Positions 22,756 through 34,131 of a stretch of 64,000 nt of DNA are shown here, one piece after another; position 1 is the first letter of the stretch; every line of letters begins with the position of its first letter. The translations under genes and the position numbers were made by a program. Source of the stretch: Periplaneta americana (taxonomy: Eukaryota > Arthropoda > Insecta > Blattodea > Blattidae); NCBI RefSeq assembly GCF_040183065.1, contig NC_091125.1, positions 25,202,312-25,266,311 of the forward strand, read 5' to 3'. The notes under the pieces were generated by a model that saw nothing but the letters and a program-made list of their open reading frames with translations, was not told where the DNA came from and searched no databases.

Positions 22756-23007
22756 GTCCACACCTGTGGAGTAACGGTTAGTGCGTCTGGCCGCAAAACC
22801 AGGTGGCTCGAGTTCGAATCCCGGTCGGGGCAAGTTACCTGGTTGAGGTTTTTTCCGGGGTTTTCCCTCAACCCAACATGAGCAAATGTTGGGTAACTAT
22901 CGGTGCTGGACCCCGGACTCATTTCACCGGCATTATCACCATTTCATTCAGACGCTAAATAACCTGAGATGTTGATACAGCGTCGTAAAATAGCCTACTT
23001 AAAAAAA
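22756..23007 (+). mobile_element. SINE family 1, copy with 11-base target duplication
   Basis: The head has GTAACGGTTAGTGCGTCTGG and GAGTTCGAATCCCGGTCGGG (A- and B-box regions of RNA polymerase III promoters). The body starts GCAAGTTACCTGGTTGAGG, and the tail is GTTGATACAGCGTCGTAAAA with a short A run. GAGACGTACTA occurs at 22745-22755 and 23008-23018. Same family as 14188-14461. Confidence 0.9.
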
Positions 23008-23019
23008 GAGACGTACTAC

Positions 23020-23527
23020 TTTACACTAGATGTACATATCAGCCAGAACCTCAATCAGAGGTATATATGTTATTATGGACTCCGAAAATAACTAAAATCA
23101 TATTTGTTAATAAATAATTAAAAGTAAAATTGAATTACAAAACAACACGAAATTAAGCTCATCCTTATATATGGACTCTAAAAAAAGCCGATGAAAACTA
23201 ATCTTTGGAAGAAAAATATAGAGAATCGTTTTTTGGGCTATTAAATATAAATAGGAAGTGGAAAATATGGTACAAATGAGAGTTGTATGACATAAAAGTA
23301 CGAGTATAAAGACTAAAATGAATGATCTTGTCATGTTATAAGATAAAATGACCAATCACACACGTAAAGAATACTTACCTCGACAGCAGAAGGTAAAAGG
23401 CCAAAAGCCAACCCAAAATCAGATGGGAAGATGGGGTGATTATGAATACAAAATACATGCGACGTGTAAATTGACGAGTATTACCACAAAACCTGGCAGG
23501 AACTTCAAAGGAAGGCTGTTGTGCAAT

Positions 23528-23528
<1 letters not shown>
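23020..23528. other. No gene seen
   Basis: AT-rich sequence; the 60-codon frame at 23348-23530 ends at the GAT array and has no recognisable motif, though a LINE tail origin is possible. Confidence 0.35.

Positions 23529-23614
<86 letters not shown>
23529..23614. repeat. GAT microsatellite
   Basis: About 28 GAT units with one GAA interruption, a short distance upstream of LINE D, whose own tail is also GAT. Confidence 0.9.
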
Positions 23615-23616
<2 letters not shown>

Positions 23617-23699
23617 GGCGTTTCTGCACCTTTGTCATGGTGCATAAATCCATAAGCGTAGAATCCGAAATTGATTTACATCTATACCTTTACATTAAA

Positions 23700-24451
23700 T
23701 ATTAACAATGTAAAAATTACAGCACTTTTATTTGCAGACGATCAAGTAATTGTCAGCCGTAACGAAAATGATATGCAAATAGCAATTATTAAATTAAATG
23801 AAGTTGCCAGTAAATATAATATGATTATCTCCACAGATAAAACGAAAGTAATGGAATTCCTAGGATCTTACCCAAGCAGAACAAAAATTGTACTAAACAA
23901 TAAAATTATAGAACAAGTGAATACGTTCAAATATCTAGGCTGCAACGTCACTTATAACAAGAGCTGAGAAATAGACGACAAGTTAAATGGTTTTAATTAT
24001 TTTTGTGGAACAATACGTCGAACTTTAGGTAGGAAAGTTCGGAAAGAAACATTACTAAAGTTTTACAAAGTGATGGCTTTACCAGCTTTACTGTATGGAT
24101 GCAAGAACTGGGTTTTAAGGAAGAAAGACGAGAGAAGAATTGAGGCTGTTGAAATTAAATTTTTTAGGTTTGTAGCTGGCTGTACACTACTTGATAAAAA
24201 GAGAAATGAAGACATTATATCCGAATTAAAAATACATAATATTATAGATATAATAAGAAATCAAAACAATTGGAGAGAGTATATACAGCATATATGCCAG
24301 AAACATCAATTACTAGAACAATATAAATCATGGCCCTCGCGGGAGAAGAAACCCAGGAAGACCCACAAAAAGATAGCGGGACCAGTTTTGATTTGATTAG
24401 AGTGGAACGGATCTTATGGTCCACACCGTAATGCAGATGATGATGATGATG
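23700..24451 (+). mobile_element. LINE D: 5'-truncated RTE-type element with 14-base target duplication
   Basis: ACCTTTACATTAAA is present at 23686-23699 and 24452-24465, directly around the element. The insert begins just upstream of the catalytic box and ends with a short GAT tail (24436-24451). This is the cleanest LINE insertion in the window and is probably recent. Confidence 0.9.
23707..24396 (+). pseudogene. RTE-type reverse transcriptase, C-terminal half
   Basis: The frame opens with NVKITALLFADDQVIVSRNE, where FADD is the catalytic box, then IISTDKTKVMEFLG and NTFKYLGCNVTYNKS. A single stop at 23965-23967 follows. The frame then continues in phase with EIDDKLNGFNYFCGTIRRTL, LPALLYGCKNWVLRKKDERR and FFRFVAGCTLLDKKRNEDII, ending near RKTHKKIAGPVLI. 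One stop separates two otherwise open halves of 98 and 108 codons. The N-terminal endonuclease and fingers are missing because of 5' truncation. FKYLG and YGCxxW are typical of the RTE group. Confidence 0.85.
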
Positions 24452-24469
24452 ACCTTTACATTAAACATC

Positions 24470-25078
24470 ATTGCAAAAATTGTGTGAAAACGTTATTTGC
24501 CCTATCATAATATCGTGTAGCATGATGCATTATTAACATATTTACAGTTTATGCGCACTTCATATTATAAAATGTCTCACAAGACTCGAAGAATTTCATA
24601 CTGTACGTTTTCCTATTATTACCTTCCTTTACTAACCACAAAATATGAGGATATGTGTAACGGCAGTGCCGCTTTAAAAATTCAATTTGTTTGAAAGGAG
24701 TAAGGATTTCAACTTTGGAAAGTATATGGGTTAAATTGCGTTTCAAGTGGTTCCGTACATTTAATTTCTAGCTAGCACTTCTCGAAATTGGTATATTTCT
24801 TTTGTATAATACAGTATAATACATTTCGTAAAGTTATATTTTAAAAAGTTTTCTTGCTGTTCTAAGTGATATGAAGTATATGAGTCCCTTAAATTCCTGC
24901 AATTGCGAATCACATTATCGGTTAAACGTAGCGCGTAACATGAAGTGATTTCATAGTATTTGTCCGACTTTTAATGTAAATGCACCTCTCTTCCTCTTTT
25001 TCCCGTAAAATCTGGCTTCTGAGAAACAAGCAACAAGAAAATGCTTTATAAAACAAGTTCATGTAACATATTTTTGTA

Positions 25079-25115
<37 letters not shown>

Positions 25116-25538
25116 GCACAAAAGATTATATACTGGAGAGTCAAAAGCCGTCATAACTCTGAACTGTGACAGCTCCAGAAAAATCACAGTGATATATAGC
25201 AGTGATTTTGTCACAGTGTGATTTTTGTGTTTTGGTGATTCTTGACGATTGTGGGGCTCCGTTTCCTGTCTTTAGATTTCCGTGTCATCTAGAACTCAAT
25301 TTCACTGACATCTACTTATCTCTGAACAAACCATGAGGAATACCAATGTTTCTCATCATGAGCCGACAGATGTTTATATTATTATTATTGTTATTATTAT
25401 AATTATTATTTAATTTGAACCAATTATTATCCTGTGCAATTTAAAGTTCCAGTTTTATGCACCGGATCTAATAACCTCGACTCACAAATTACAACAATAC
25501 ACGGTACAGCAATGGTTTGTGGTTGTAATTCCATTTTT
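24470..25538. other. No gene seen
   Basis: AT-rich. Holds an ATT microsatellite at 25080-25114 and a smaller interrupted one near 25380-25410. Confidence 0.45.
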
Positions 25539-25551
25539 AAATGCTGAAGGC

Positions 25552-25763
25552 GCATATAGAGTGTTAGCTTGGAGGTCGGAGGGAAAACTACCATTGGGGA
25601 GGTGGAGACGTAGATAGGAGGATAATATAGAAATGGATTTGAGGGAGGTGGGATATAATGGAAGGGACTGGATTAATCTTGCTCAGGATAGGGATCGATG
25701 GCAGGCTTATATTAGGGCGGCAATGAACCTCCGGATTTCTTAAAAGCCATTTGTTTGTAAGTA
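25552..25763 (+). mobile_element. LINE C copy 3, tail only, with 13-base target duplication
   Basis: Encodes only the last 60 or so residues of the LINE C protein with several changes (YRVLAWRSEGKLPLGRWRR by eye), then TAAAAGCCATTTGTTTGTAA. Flanks are AAATGCTGAAGGC (25539-25551) and AAACGCTGAAGGC (25764-25776), 12 of 13 identical. Confidence 0.85.
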
Positions 25764-25826
25764 AAACGCTGAAGGCAATAAGTACACTCAAAATTTTTAA
25801 ATTATCCAGAATTACTCCACATAGTT

Positions 25827-26000
25827 AGCTGTCTTGGTAGCTCAGTTGGCAGAACACAGGCTTAACACGGCCACGGATCCGAGTGAAATATCGGCGATGA
25901 CGGAGTTGTATTTGTGATGTACAAAGCCAAGGATATGAGGATTTTCCCTAGGCTTCTCACTGTTTTCCTCTTCTTTCCATCGTAAATCTTCTTTCATTAT
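25827..26000 (+). mobile_element. tRNA-derived SINE-like sequence
   Basis: GGTAGCTCAGTTGGCAGAAC is a good A-box/D-arm match, and the following sequence lacks an intact B box. A body rich in CTT follows. No duplicate in the window and no clear target duplication. Confidence 0.5.
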
Positions 26001-26009
26001 AGTCCTTGT

Positions 26010-26758
26010 ATTTAAAGGGGACGCGAGGTGGACGTACCAAAAATTGGCGGGGGGGGGACAATGTAAGTTAAAAAATGTACATTACCTATAAATAAATATT
26101 CGCACGAAAATATAACAGTTTCAATCATGTTGTCGTATTTTACTACACGATCACGCGACCTATAGCATCGTGCATCTGTTATATTACTGTTATTGTAGCA
26201 TTGGAGACTGGATAAGATAGATAGAGTGGAAGTGAAATAACCTTGCATATTGTACACTGAAATGAATAGAAAACTTATATTACGTTTTGTGATTAAATGC
26301 ACTGTTAATTAGAAAATCAAGTTTGAAGTTTCAGGAGTCCGACAACATCGCCGCGAACACACGCTTCTCGTGATACAGACGTAAGAGGTCAACGAACTCG
26401 GTAACTCGGGTCTCTAGCTAGATGAGCTGTTCTCTGGCGCTGTGTTGCAACCAACCTGCAGCGTGCAGAGGCTTGAATTTTGAAATTAAAATTTTTAAAA
26501 TTAAATTTACACGAAAACCGATCACAATATTGAAATGCGCCAGAGGGATAAATTATTCTTTATTAGCTTTCCTATCGATGTAGACAAAAATAGCGATCCT
26601 ACTCGAAATAGTTACCGAATAAGAGGTTGTTAAACATTTGAGAAAAACACATTTTTTTTTCTGAAAAATCTATTAACTTTCCACCAATGTGATATTATAA
26701 TTTCTTGTTACATACAACATGAGCTATTCTCTCTGAAGACCTGCAAGGCTATTTCACT

Positions 26759-26797
<39 letters not shown>

Positions 26798-27649
26798 ATA
26801 TATATATATCATAGTGCAAGTTTTAGGATTACTTCACTATTGGAAGTAAGTATACTAAAATACTACTACCAGATCTGGCTGACCGCTTGAAAATAGCTAT
26901 GGTACGTTTAGCAATTTAAGACCTAATATCCTAAATGTGCTAAGTGCCATTTTTCAAATTTCATTTTATATAATCTAAGGGAAGAACATCCATGTGAGAA
27001 TATCATACTAAATTGTCTTTGTCGTAGCTTAACTGTATGTAAGTGTCTCATTCGTGCGTCAAAAGACGGTGTTCTAAGTATCTCAATATGCATTTCGCAG
27101 TGTGTTTTTTCATCAATATCTCAGAAAGTTGAATGACGTTGTATATTATATACGTGATATTTTGGCTCTCTCATCTTCTATTCTTGCTTTCAATAAAGGA
27201 TCCAAGTTACCCATAAATTCCAAATAAACGTGCCTTATTATTGCTGCTTTTAAGATTCATCATGACCACTTTGGGCTATACCTTGTAATACTGTGTAATG
27301 CAAAGTATCCAGTTATCAGTACCAAAATCGCCCTTGAGACCTACTCTTGGAAAGTTCATTACGGAAATTACATTATTAAGCACTATTTAAAAATTACTTT
27401 TCGTGAAATTGATAAGCGATACATAAGAAATTATTCATATGATATTCATTTTAATGGGCTCAAATTAATTCTGAGTGGGCTCCAGCCCACCAAATTCCCC
27501 TACTGGCCTCGTTAATGCTAAAAAAATAGGACATCTCTTGTGTTTGAATGATGCCGAATCGATTGTCCGTCATGATAAGTGGTCCTCGCGGTTTCTTCAA
27601 AGATTGGTAGTTGACATTTGTTCATGAGATATGACAGTCTACCGTCAGG
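26010..27649. other. No gene seen
   Basis: Contains a G run at 26049-26057, the dispersed repeat at 26240-26400, a CT-then-TA microsatellite at 26763-26811 and otherwise unassigned AT-rich sequence. Confidence 0.4.
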
Positions 27650-27884
27650 AATGTGAGCCGTTATGAGCAAAAGTCAAAAATGGGAAATGAGGGTTAAAGT
27701 AAACATTCTCTAAAATACAGAGCAAAGTAGCAATTAATATTCAATTTATTTAAACTATTAGTAGTCAGTGGATAGCACGAAGGACATATTAATTGCTATT
27801 TTGAGTTGTATTTTACAGAATTTTTACTTTAAAACTCATTACCCAATTTTGACTTAACCACTTCTGCTCTGGACGGCTCATATG
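27650..27884. mobile_element. Foldback MITE with arms of about 90 bases
   Basis: Left arm ATGTGAGCCGTTATGAGCAA and the rest to GTAGCAATTAAT is matched by the reverse complement of 27790-27884, which starts ATATGAGCCGTCCAGAGCAG and ends ATAGCAATTAAT. Arms differ at many positions, so it is old. No coding capacity. Confidence 0.7.
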
Positions 27885-28144
27885 TTACATGGATCTGATG
27901 ACTGGAGAGAAATGCGAGTTGCAGCCGGTGTGGAGCCAGCTTAGCCGGGAAGTACAATCAGTATGCAATTCATTTCATGACGGACACAGAAAAAAGTCTA
28001 CTGTAGTAGGGTTGAAGAGCTTAGAGGATGGTCCATTTCCAGTCCGATAAGCACCCATACACTGTACCTCTATGTAGAATCTTCCTCTGAAAATGAAGAT
28101 AAACACACTCTACCTTTCCATCGACACTTCGGTCGTTTCTAGTG

Positions 28145-28146
<2 letters not shown>

Positions 28147-28186
<40 letters not shown>
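28147..28186. repeat. TA microsatellite next to a LINE B 3' end
   Basis: Twenty TA units lie directly beyond the 3' end of LINE B copy 2. Confidence 0.9.
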
Positions 28187-28191
<5 letters not shown>

Positions 28192-28204
28192 CATATAATA
28201 TTTG

Positions 28205-29548
28205 ACAATTATGCATGTATTTATTTACACTGCAAGTGGGCAAGCACCCGATGGCAGTGGTATACACAATATAAACAATACAAAAAAAATAATAAGCAAT
28301 ACACAATAAATTTACTATACACAATCCAATTATACAATACACAATACAATAAGAATACACAATATAATTTAACACAATAATAATAAAACATAAATAAAAT
28401 ATCTAATTTTACATTACAACCTACATAATTATGTATAGGCCCTACATAAGTTTCAATAGTCTTTCACTTTACTCTCATCTCACTCACTGTAGTGGCACTA
28501 TGACGCATTTCACTGACACTTTAGGACACATTTCATTGACGCTATAAATGATCACTGATCGGAACTATTCACTGCACTGTAAAATCATAACTCCACTGAC
28601 TCACCTCGCTTCACTGTTCAAATAAGTCAAATAATTACACCCTTATGCATACTGTACTTATAAACAGAACTACATTTAAACTAAACATTTCTAGTCTAAG
28701 ACCCTCTTACACGCTATTTTTAAATAATTTACAATTCAAACCAAGGAAGTAACTCGTCAGGCTAAATAAATACATGTCACCTTAAAAAATTAAATGTTAA
28801 ATATCACCTTAATTTTAATTTGCACTTGATACACAACTTTTTAAATTATCCTTGAAACTCCTTAAGGAAGGACAGCTCTCAAAGACCGCTGCAGGTAGGT
28901 CATTCCAATCATTTATAGTTCTATTTAAAAATGAGAATTTACCTACATCCGTTTTCTGTTTCCTACATTTGATTTTAAAATCATGATCGTTCCTACCATA
29001 GTACGTTGGCTTTTCTAACCGAGCCGTTATGTCTACCCATGCTTTCTGACCTAGATGTGCTCTATACAATGATGTTATTCTAGTTTTCCTACGTCTGTTT
29101 TCCAAAGTTTCCCATTTAAGTTCTTTTATCGTATCGTTTCCATCTTCTCTTTTACCTTTAACAAATTTAGCTGCCCTATACTGGATTCTTTCTAAGGAAT
29201 TTGATATATTCTATAGGGATCCCAACATGTAGTTCCGTATTCCATTAACGGTCGCACTAACGTTAGATATGTTATTTCCGTCGATTTTGGGCTAGTCTTT
29301 CTCAAGATTCTCATAATAAAGTGAAGTGCCCTCCATGCTTTACCCGTAACATTATCAACATGCTCTCCCCAAGAAAGTTTGGAGTTTAAATACACTCCTA
29401 GGTATTTACAACATTGTACTTGCGGAATTACAACACCACTGAATTCGTAATTAAGACTAGTTTCCTCTAACAAAGTCCTTATAATGAATAATAAGAGGTG
29501 ATTTTTATACTTTTCTGTGAATAATTCCGCACTAAGGTAGAGGCACAC
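28205..29548 (-). mobile_element. LINE B copy 2, 5'-truncated
   Basis: Minus-strand LINE B from after the catalytic box to its 3' end. The last bases form a stem-loop with arms CACTGC/GCAGTG and inner arms GGGT/GCCC around 28226-28257, then TAAATAAATACATGCAT. The same hairpin ends the fragment at 46.4 kb. Confidence 0.85.
28815..29548 (-). pseudogene. LINE B reverse transcriptase C-terminus with one frameshift
   Basis: The first segment (29192-29548) reads FSGVVIPQVQCCKYLGVYLN, then LRKTSPKSTEITYLTLVRPL and MEYGTTCWDPYRIYQI. A frameshift near 29200 moves into a second open segment that continues with IQYRAAKFVKGKRED and, from 29105, MENRRRKTRITSLYRAHLGQ, CRKQKTDVGKFSFLNRTIND, WNDLPAAVFE and stop. 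The order and spacing match LINE B copy 1 (CKYLGIYLSN, LVRPIMEYEA, CRKQRTDVAK, WNSLPAAIF). The catalytic box lies upstream of the truncation. Confidence 0.85.
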
Positions 29549-29549
29549 C

Positions 29550-30850
29550 GTTCCGTTAACCGAACGGAGTAGTAATTCATGTTATATAAAGGATTCTCAG
29601 AATATTCGTTTCTGAGAAATTTGTTTTTACAAAAGTTTTAAACTTCTACTTGTTTATATAAGTTTATTTTCAATTTTACTGTATGTGAAATATCTTTTTT
29701 TTTAGTTGGGATTTATTCTAAGGATTTGATTTTGGAAATAGTGTCTTTGAGATATTTCCACGTCAGCCACTCGAGTTGGTATCCTACGAGTTAATGGTAT
29801 TTGTTATGAAAAAATTGGTTTTAGGGCCGTTTTCTGAAAGTATTCAAATTTCTTTTCCACCATTCCATTATTTGTTCTATTTAATACCATCTCTAACATG
29901 AAAGAATTGGCCGAATTCTTAATACAACTGTGATATGTTAAGGATTCGATAATTTATGGCAGACGCAATATTATTCATCGAAGAAAGACATAAATGAATT
30001 TCGTCCATTAAACCTAAGGAATTCATACAAATTTATGTATGGATATATAAAGATTCTTTGTTAAACATCGAAGCGTCGAACAAGTGTTCAACATTTTTGT
30101 TAACTTTTTCACGTGTACAAATCAGTGATCTTTTCAGAACAATGCTTACGTTAAAACATTTAGAGAAAGGCTTTCCCAGCCAAGAAGGTATTGAATAACG
30201 TAAATAATAAGCATCTATTAAGACGCAGCTTTGCCGTTGTGTAAAAGTTGTATGGAATGTAAAGACTATTTCGAACATGTATATTTGTTCGTTATTGATA
30301 TGAAGCCCGCCGTTATTTTAGGTGAAGGCTTGTCATCATGTTGACCACATGTCACGATAATATTCCCGATATGCACCTATTTAGTGGAAGATTAGAATTG
30401 TTTGAAAAGATTAAACAGTAACAAATTTAAAATGTCTGACAATAAAGGAGGTGCTGGATCTGAAATCGATCCCATTAAGTCCCTGATGAAAAATTGTTAC
30501 TTCCGTTAAGTTATACGCAAGTTTCTCAAGCAGAGGTTTATTCCGTTTTAGCCCGTTCTTAAGAAAATAGGGGAACGTGCTGTAGAAGTTACACGTACAG
30601 GCCCATATATTTTTTTTATATAATTATCCTGCTTTGGATGCAATAAATCAATTTTAGGATCATTTCTTTATACTAATGGAAGAGCGCAAGTACAGTTGGA
30701 GAGAAATAAGTAGACTCAAGAATTATTAGGCAATTTGATAATTTTCTGTCGTTTGATTTCTACAAAATTCAAACAATTTTATGAGGTTATTTATTATTGT
30801 ATATGCTTCCATAACAGGGACATCATGACGAAGTGAAAAGAAACTATAGA
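29550..30850. other. No gene seen
   Basis: About 1.3 kb of AT-rich sequence without paired ends; the 81-codon minus frame at 30033-30278 has no motif I recognise. Confidence 0.4.
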
Positions 30851-30859
30851 GAGTATTTG

Positions 30860-31090
30860 AAATGAGATGTGGAGAAGAATGGAGCGTGTGAAATGGACAG
30901 ATAGGAAAATAAATGAAACTGTGCTAGAAAGAGTGGGTGAAGAATTAATCATGCTGAAAGTTATAAAAAAGAGAAAAAGAAACTGGCTGAGAAAGTGCCT
31001 AAGAAGAATCTGCGTACAGATGAATGCACTGGAAGAAATGGTGAACGGAAGAAAAGTTCGGGGCAGAAGAAGATATCAGATGATAGACAA
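30860..31090 (+). pseudogene. RTE-type LINE C-terminal fragment, third RTE-like family
   Basis: The frame reads MWRRMERVKWTDRKINETVL, ERVGEELIMLKVIKKRKRNW, LRKCLRRICVQMNALEEMVN and GRKVRGRRRYQMIDNI. The basic W-L-R-R and GRRRYQMIDxI pattern is that of the last segment of RTE-type proteins common in arthropod genomes. It stops abruptly at a T run at 31091, where an unrelated LINE A-like 3' end begins. Confidence 0.65.
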
Positions 31091-31310
31091 CATTTTTTTT
31101 TTTCGTGTATTAGCTCGATGAGAGCTCTATAGTGTTCTTTTGACTCTGTTGACTCTCTGTAGGGCTTTGATTTAATTTATATTATTTTCATCACTGTTTG
31201 TATTTCTTTTTTGTATTTATGTGCGCTATCTGGTAAGATGGAAGAGAACGCCTTATAGCTTAATCCTGTCAGATTAAATGAATGAATGAATAAATCAATC
31301 AGTGACTGAC
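31091..31310 (+). mobile_element. LINE A-like 3' end that runs into the octamer array
   Basis: The plus strand ends in a diverged LINE A hairpin (31230-31272): CTGGTAAGAT pairs with ATCCTGTCAG through several compensating changes, with AGAACGCC between. It is followed by ATTAAATGAATGAATGAATA and then the octamer array. 5'-truncated; nothing coding remains. Confidence 0.65.
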
Positions 31311-32388
31311 TGAGTGAATGAGTGAATGAGTGAATGAGTGAATGAGTGAATGAGTGAATGAGTGAATGAGTGAATGAGTGAATGAGTGAATGAGTGAATG
31401 AGTGAATGAGTGAATGAGTGAATGAGTGAATGAGTGAATGAGTGAATGAGTGAATGAGTGAATGAGTGAATGAGTGAATGAGTGAATGAGTGAATGAGTG
31501 AATGAGTGAATGAGTGAATGAGTGAATGAGTGAATGAGTGAATGAGTGAATGAGTGAATGAGTGAATGAGTGAATGAGTGAATGAGTGAATGAGTGAATG
31601 AGTGAATGAGTGAATGAGTGAATGAGTGAATGAGTGAATGAGTGAATGAGTGAATGAGTGAATGAGTGAATGAGTGAATGAGTGAATGAGTGAATGAGTG
31701 AATGAGTGAATGAGTGAATGAGTGAATGAGTGAATGAGTGAATGAGTGAATGAGTGAATGAGTGAATGAGTGAATGAGTGAATGAGTGAATGAGTGAATG
31801 AGTGAATGAGTGAATGAGTGAATGAGTGAATGAGTGAATGAGTGAATGAGTGAATGAGTGAATGAGTGAATGAGTGAATGAGTGAATGAGTGAATGAGTG
31901 AATGAGTGAATGAGTGAATGAGTGAATGAGTGAATGAGTGAATGAGTGAATGAGTGAATGAGTGAATGAGTGAATGAGTGAATGAGTGAATGAGTGAATG
32001 AGTGAATGAGTGAATGAGTGAATGAGTGAATGAGTGAATGAGTGAATGAGTGAATGAGTGAATGAGTGAATGAGTGAATGAGTGAATGAGTGAATGAGTG
32101 AATGAGTGAATGAGTGAATGAGTGAATGAGTGAATGAGTGAATGAGTGAATGAGTGAATGAGTGAATGAGTGAATGAGTGAATGAGTGAATGAGTGAATG
32201 AGTAAATGAGTAAATGAGTAAATGAGTAAATGAGTAAATGAGTAAATGAGTAAATGAGTAAATGAGTAAATGAGTAAATGAGTAAATGAGTAAATGAGTA
32301 AATGAGTAAATGAGTAAATGAGTAAATGAGTAAATGAGTAAATGAGTAAATGAGTAAATGAGTAAATGAGTAAATGAGTAAATGAGTA
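31311..32388. repeat. Octamer satellite, two homogeneous blocks
   Basis: Block 1 (31311-32200) is about 111 copies of TGAGTGAA with no change I could see. Block 2 (32201-32388) is about 23 copies of TGAGTAAA. The switch is one base per unit and happens once. Because eight is not a multiple of three, the repeat stays open in several frames on the minus strand and produces three apparent 383-411-residue Thr-His-Ser-Leu-Ile repeat proteins, which I do not accept as genes. Confidence 0.95.
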
Positions 32389-32399
32389 TGGGGAGACCA

Positions 32400-33069
32400 A
32401 AAGGAAGGCGGAAAATAGGTAAGAATGGAGAATGCTGGGTTTCCATTGAAAGATCTGCCCGTGATTACATAAATAGTGAGAGTCACTGTTTTCTGAAGAG
32501 AGAGATGAAATTCATGATCATGGAGAGATCTCATACGTAGGTGATGTAGGAAGGAAGAAAGAAAGTACTGTGTTACATATTCTTCTCCAACAACCTGATT
32601 TGGATAGAGGCAGATATAATTACAATGGAATCTGCTCTTTTGTACTCTAGGATTGAAAGAGGATTTAAGATAATCAACCTATGCAAGCGTGCACTTACTT
32701 ACCTGTGGATTGCATATTTAATTTCTATGGATGTAGAGGACCAAATTAATAAACTTGCTTACTGCAGACAATTTTAGTTAAATTTAAAGAAGAAAAAAAA
32801 AAACTAGAATTGAAAAGAAATTTCTTGCCATTTATGGTATCAAATACATATATCTTTTAACACGGAAGTTTCTGCATAGCGAAAAACACGATTGTAGGCT
32901 ACAGTAGTTTTCGAAATGATAGAAATTTCAGTCCTTTCGATTTTCTTAGGAGATTATTTTAAGTTCCTTGGAAGGAAAGGTACTGACTATGGAATTTAGG
33001 TCTCGTGTTTTAATGTAGTTCAAGAAAAGAATGATAATGTATTCACTAATGTGCTCCTTTGTGTTTCAG
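32400..33069. other. No gene seen
   Basis: Non-repetitive AT-rich sequence up to a T-rich tract and CAG at 33067-33069 that could be a splice acceptor. Confidence 0.35.
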
Positions 33070-33170
33070 GAGCGCTGACTACTACAACACCACGAAAGTC
33101 ATATTGTGCGATCTTATTGTGTACCATATCGTATACTCGTAGACGAAAGAAGACGACCTGTAGTCGGGAG
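33070..33170 (+). other. Candidate host exon (weak)
   Basis: TTTGTGTTTCAG ends at 33069 and GTAAGAAATC begins at 33171, a good acceptor and donor around 101 bases. One of three frames is open, reading ALTTTTPRKSYCAILLCTIS and then YTRRRKKTTCSRE, with no domain I recognise. This could equally be chance. It is listed because it is the only acceptor-exon-donor arrangement outside a recognised transposon that caught my eye. Confidence 0.2.
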
Positions 33171-33951
33171 GTAAGAAATCTATTTAAAAACATTGCAGCA
33201 TTCTCCCGGTTGTTCTAAGAATATATGGTTATGTTTTATTGTCATGTTATCATAAGTCATTAAATCGCTGGCTTTTGTTTTTTTTTTATATTTCGTCGCA
33301 CGTATTTCTTATATTCACTATGAATTTGTGTTCTGGATAGATTTATCGGTCTTTAAAAGTGAATTTTACATCAGACGTATAATGATCCTCGATCGTCTTC
33401 CAGCTTTCTTGAAGATCTCGATTTAATGATATCCACTAGTAAATGGAATGGGGTTTGGTGTCCTACTTTGTAGAGCTGAAGTTAAATACTTATCATTGTT
33501 CTGCTAATCACGTTTGGTGCTTCAGAGTTGAAGCTCATTCTAAAACCGACGAGACACTCGTCATATAAAAGGAAGAGTCTGTCCTTGAGAATCAGGTAAT
33601 TACTTACACAAACCCTCAGATAAATATATTCTGAAAACGCTGCAACTTAATTTCGCGGTATGACTTCAAATTAGTTAAATGCCTTTGCATTACAGAAACT
33701 CATGTCTCCTTGACTGACTTCAAAATCAAAGAATAGCTTGGATAAAGAGAAATACGATTGCCGTACTAAGCTTGGAAGATAATCCAGGAACTTTGAATTC
33801 ATATTTGTTTTCTTCTCTGCGTGCATTTCTGAGAGCCACATTTCACTTTTCTCATTGTCATGTAAACGAGACACCGAAAGTGTACAACAGGCAATTCTCT
33901 GGTACTTTCGGTAAGAAAAATTAAATTCATAGTACAGTATAATAAAGTTAG
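33171..33951. other. No gene seen
   Basis: The 94-codon minus frame at 33671-33955 is unrecognised. No repeats paired. Confidence 0.35.
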
Positions 33952-34062
33952 TCATACATTTAATATATATTATTTTAAGTACCGAAGTACATATGATATT
34001 TCCATGCAGATTTTCTGCGTCATCATACGATGAAAGAGTAATGGAACGGAGAAAAATTCCCT

Positions 34063-34131
34063 CCGGCGCCGGAATTTGAACCCGGGTTTTCAGCTCTACG
34101 TGCTGATGTTTTATCCACTAAGCCACACCGG
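34063..34131 (-). other. tRNA-Tyr-like module head (inverted copy)
   Basis: Reverse complement folds as a cloverleaf: CCGGTG with CGCCGG as acceptor, GGCTTAGTGGATAAAGC as D arm, TCAGC/GCTGA around loop ACGTAGA, and CCGGG/TCCGG around TTCAAAT. The loop would present GTA (Tyr), but position 33 is C, not T. Not a credible functional tRNA. Confidence 0.55.

Noticed and set aside
23375..23653. 92-codon frame with a poly-Ser run
   Set aside because: Translation of the GAT microsatellite.
31177..32534. Three overlapping open frames of 383-411 codons on the minus strand
   Set aside because: They are translations of the octamer array, which stays open in several frames; the Thr-His-Ser-Leu-Ile periodicity comes only from the DNA repeat.
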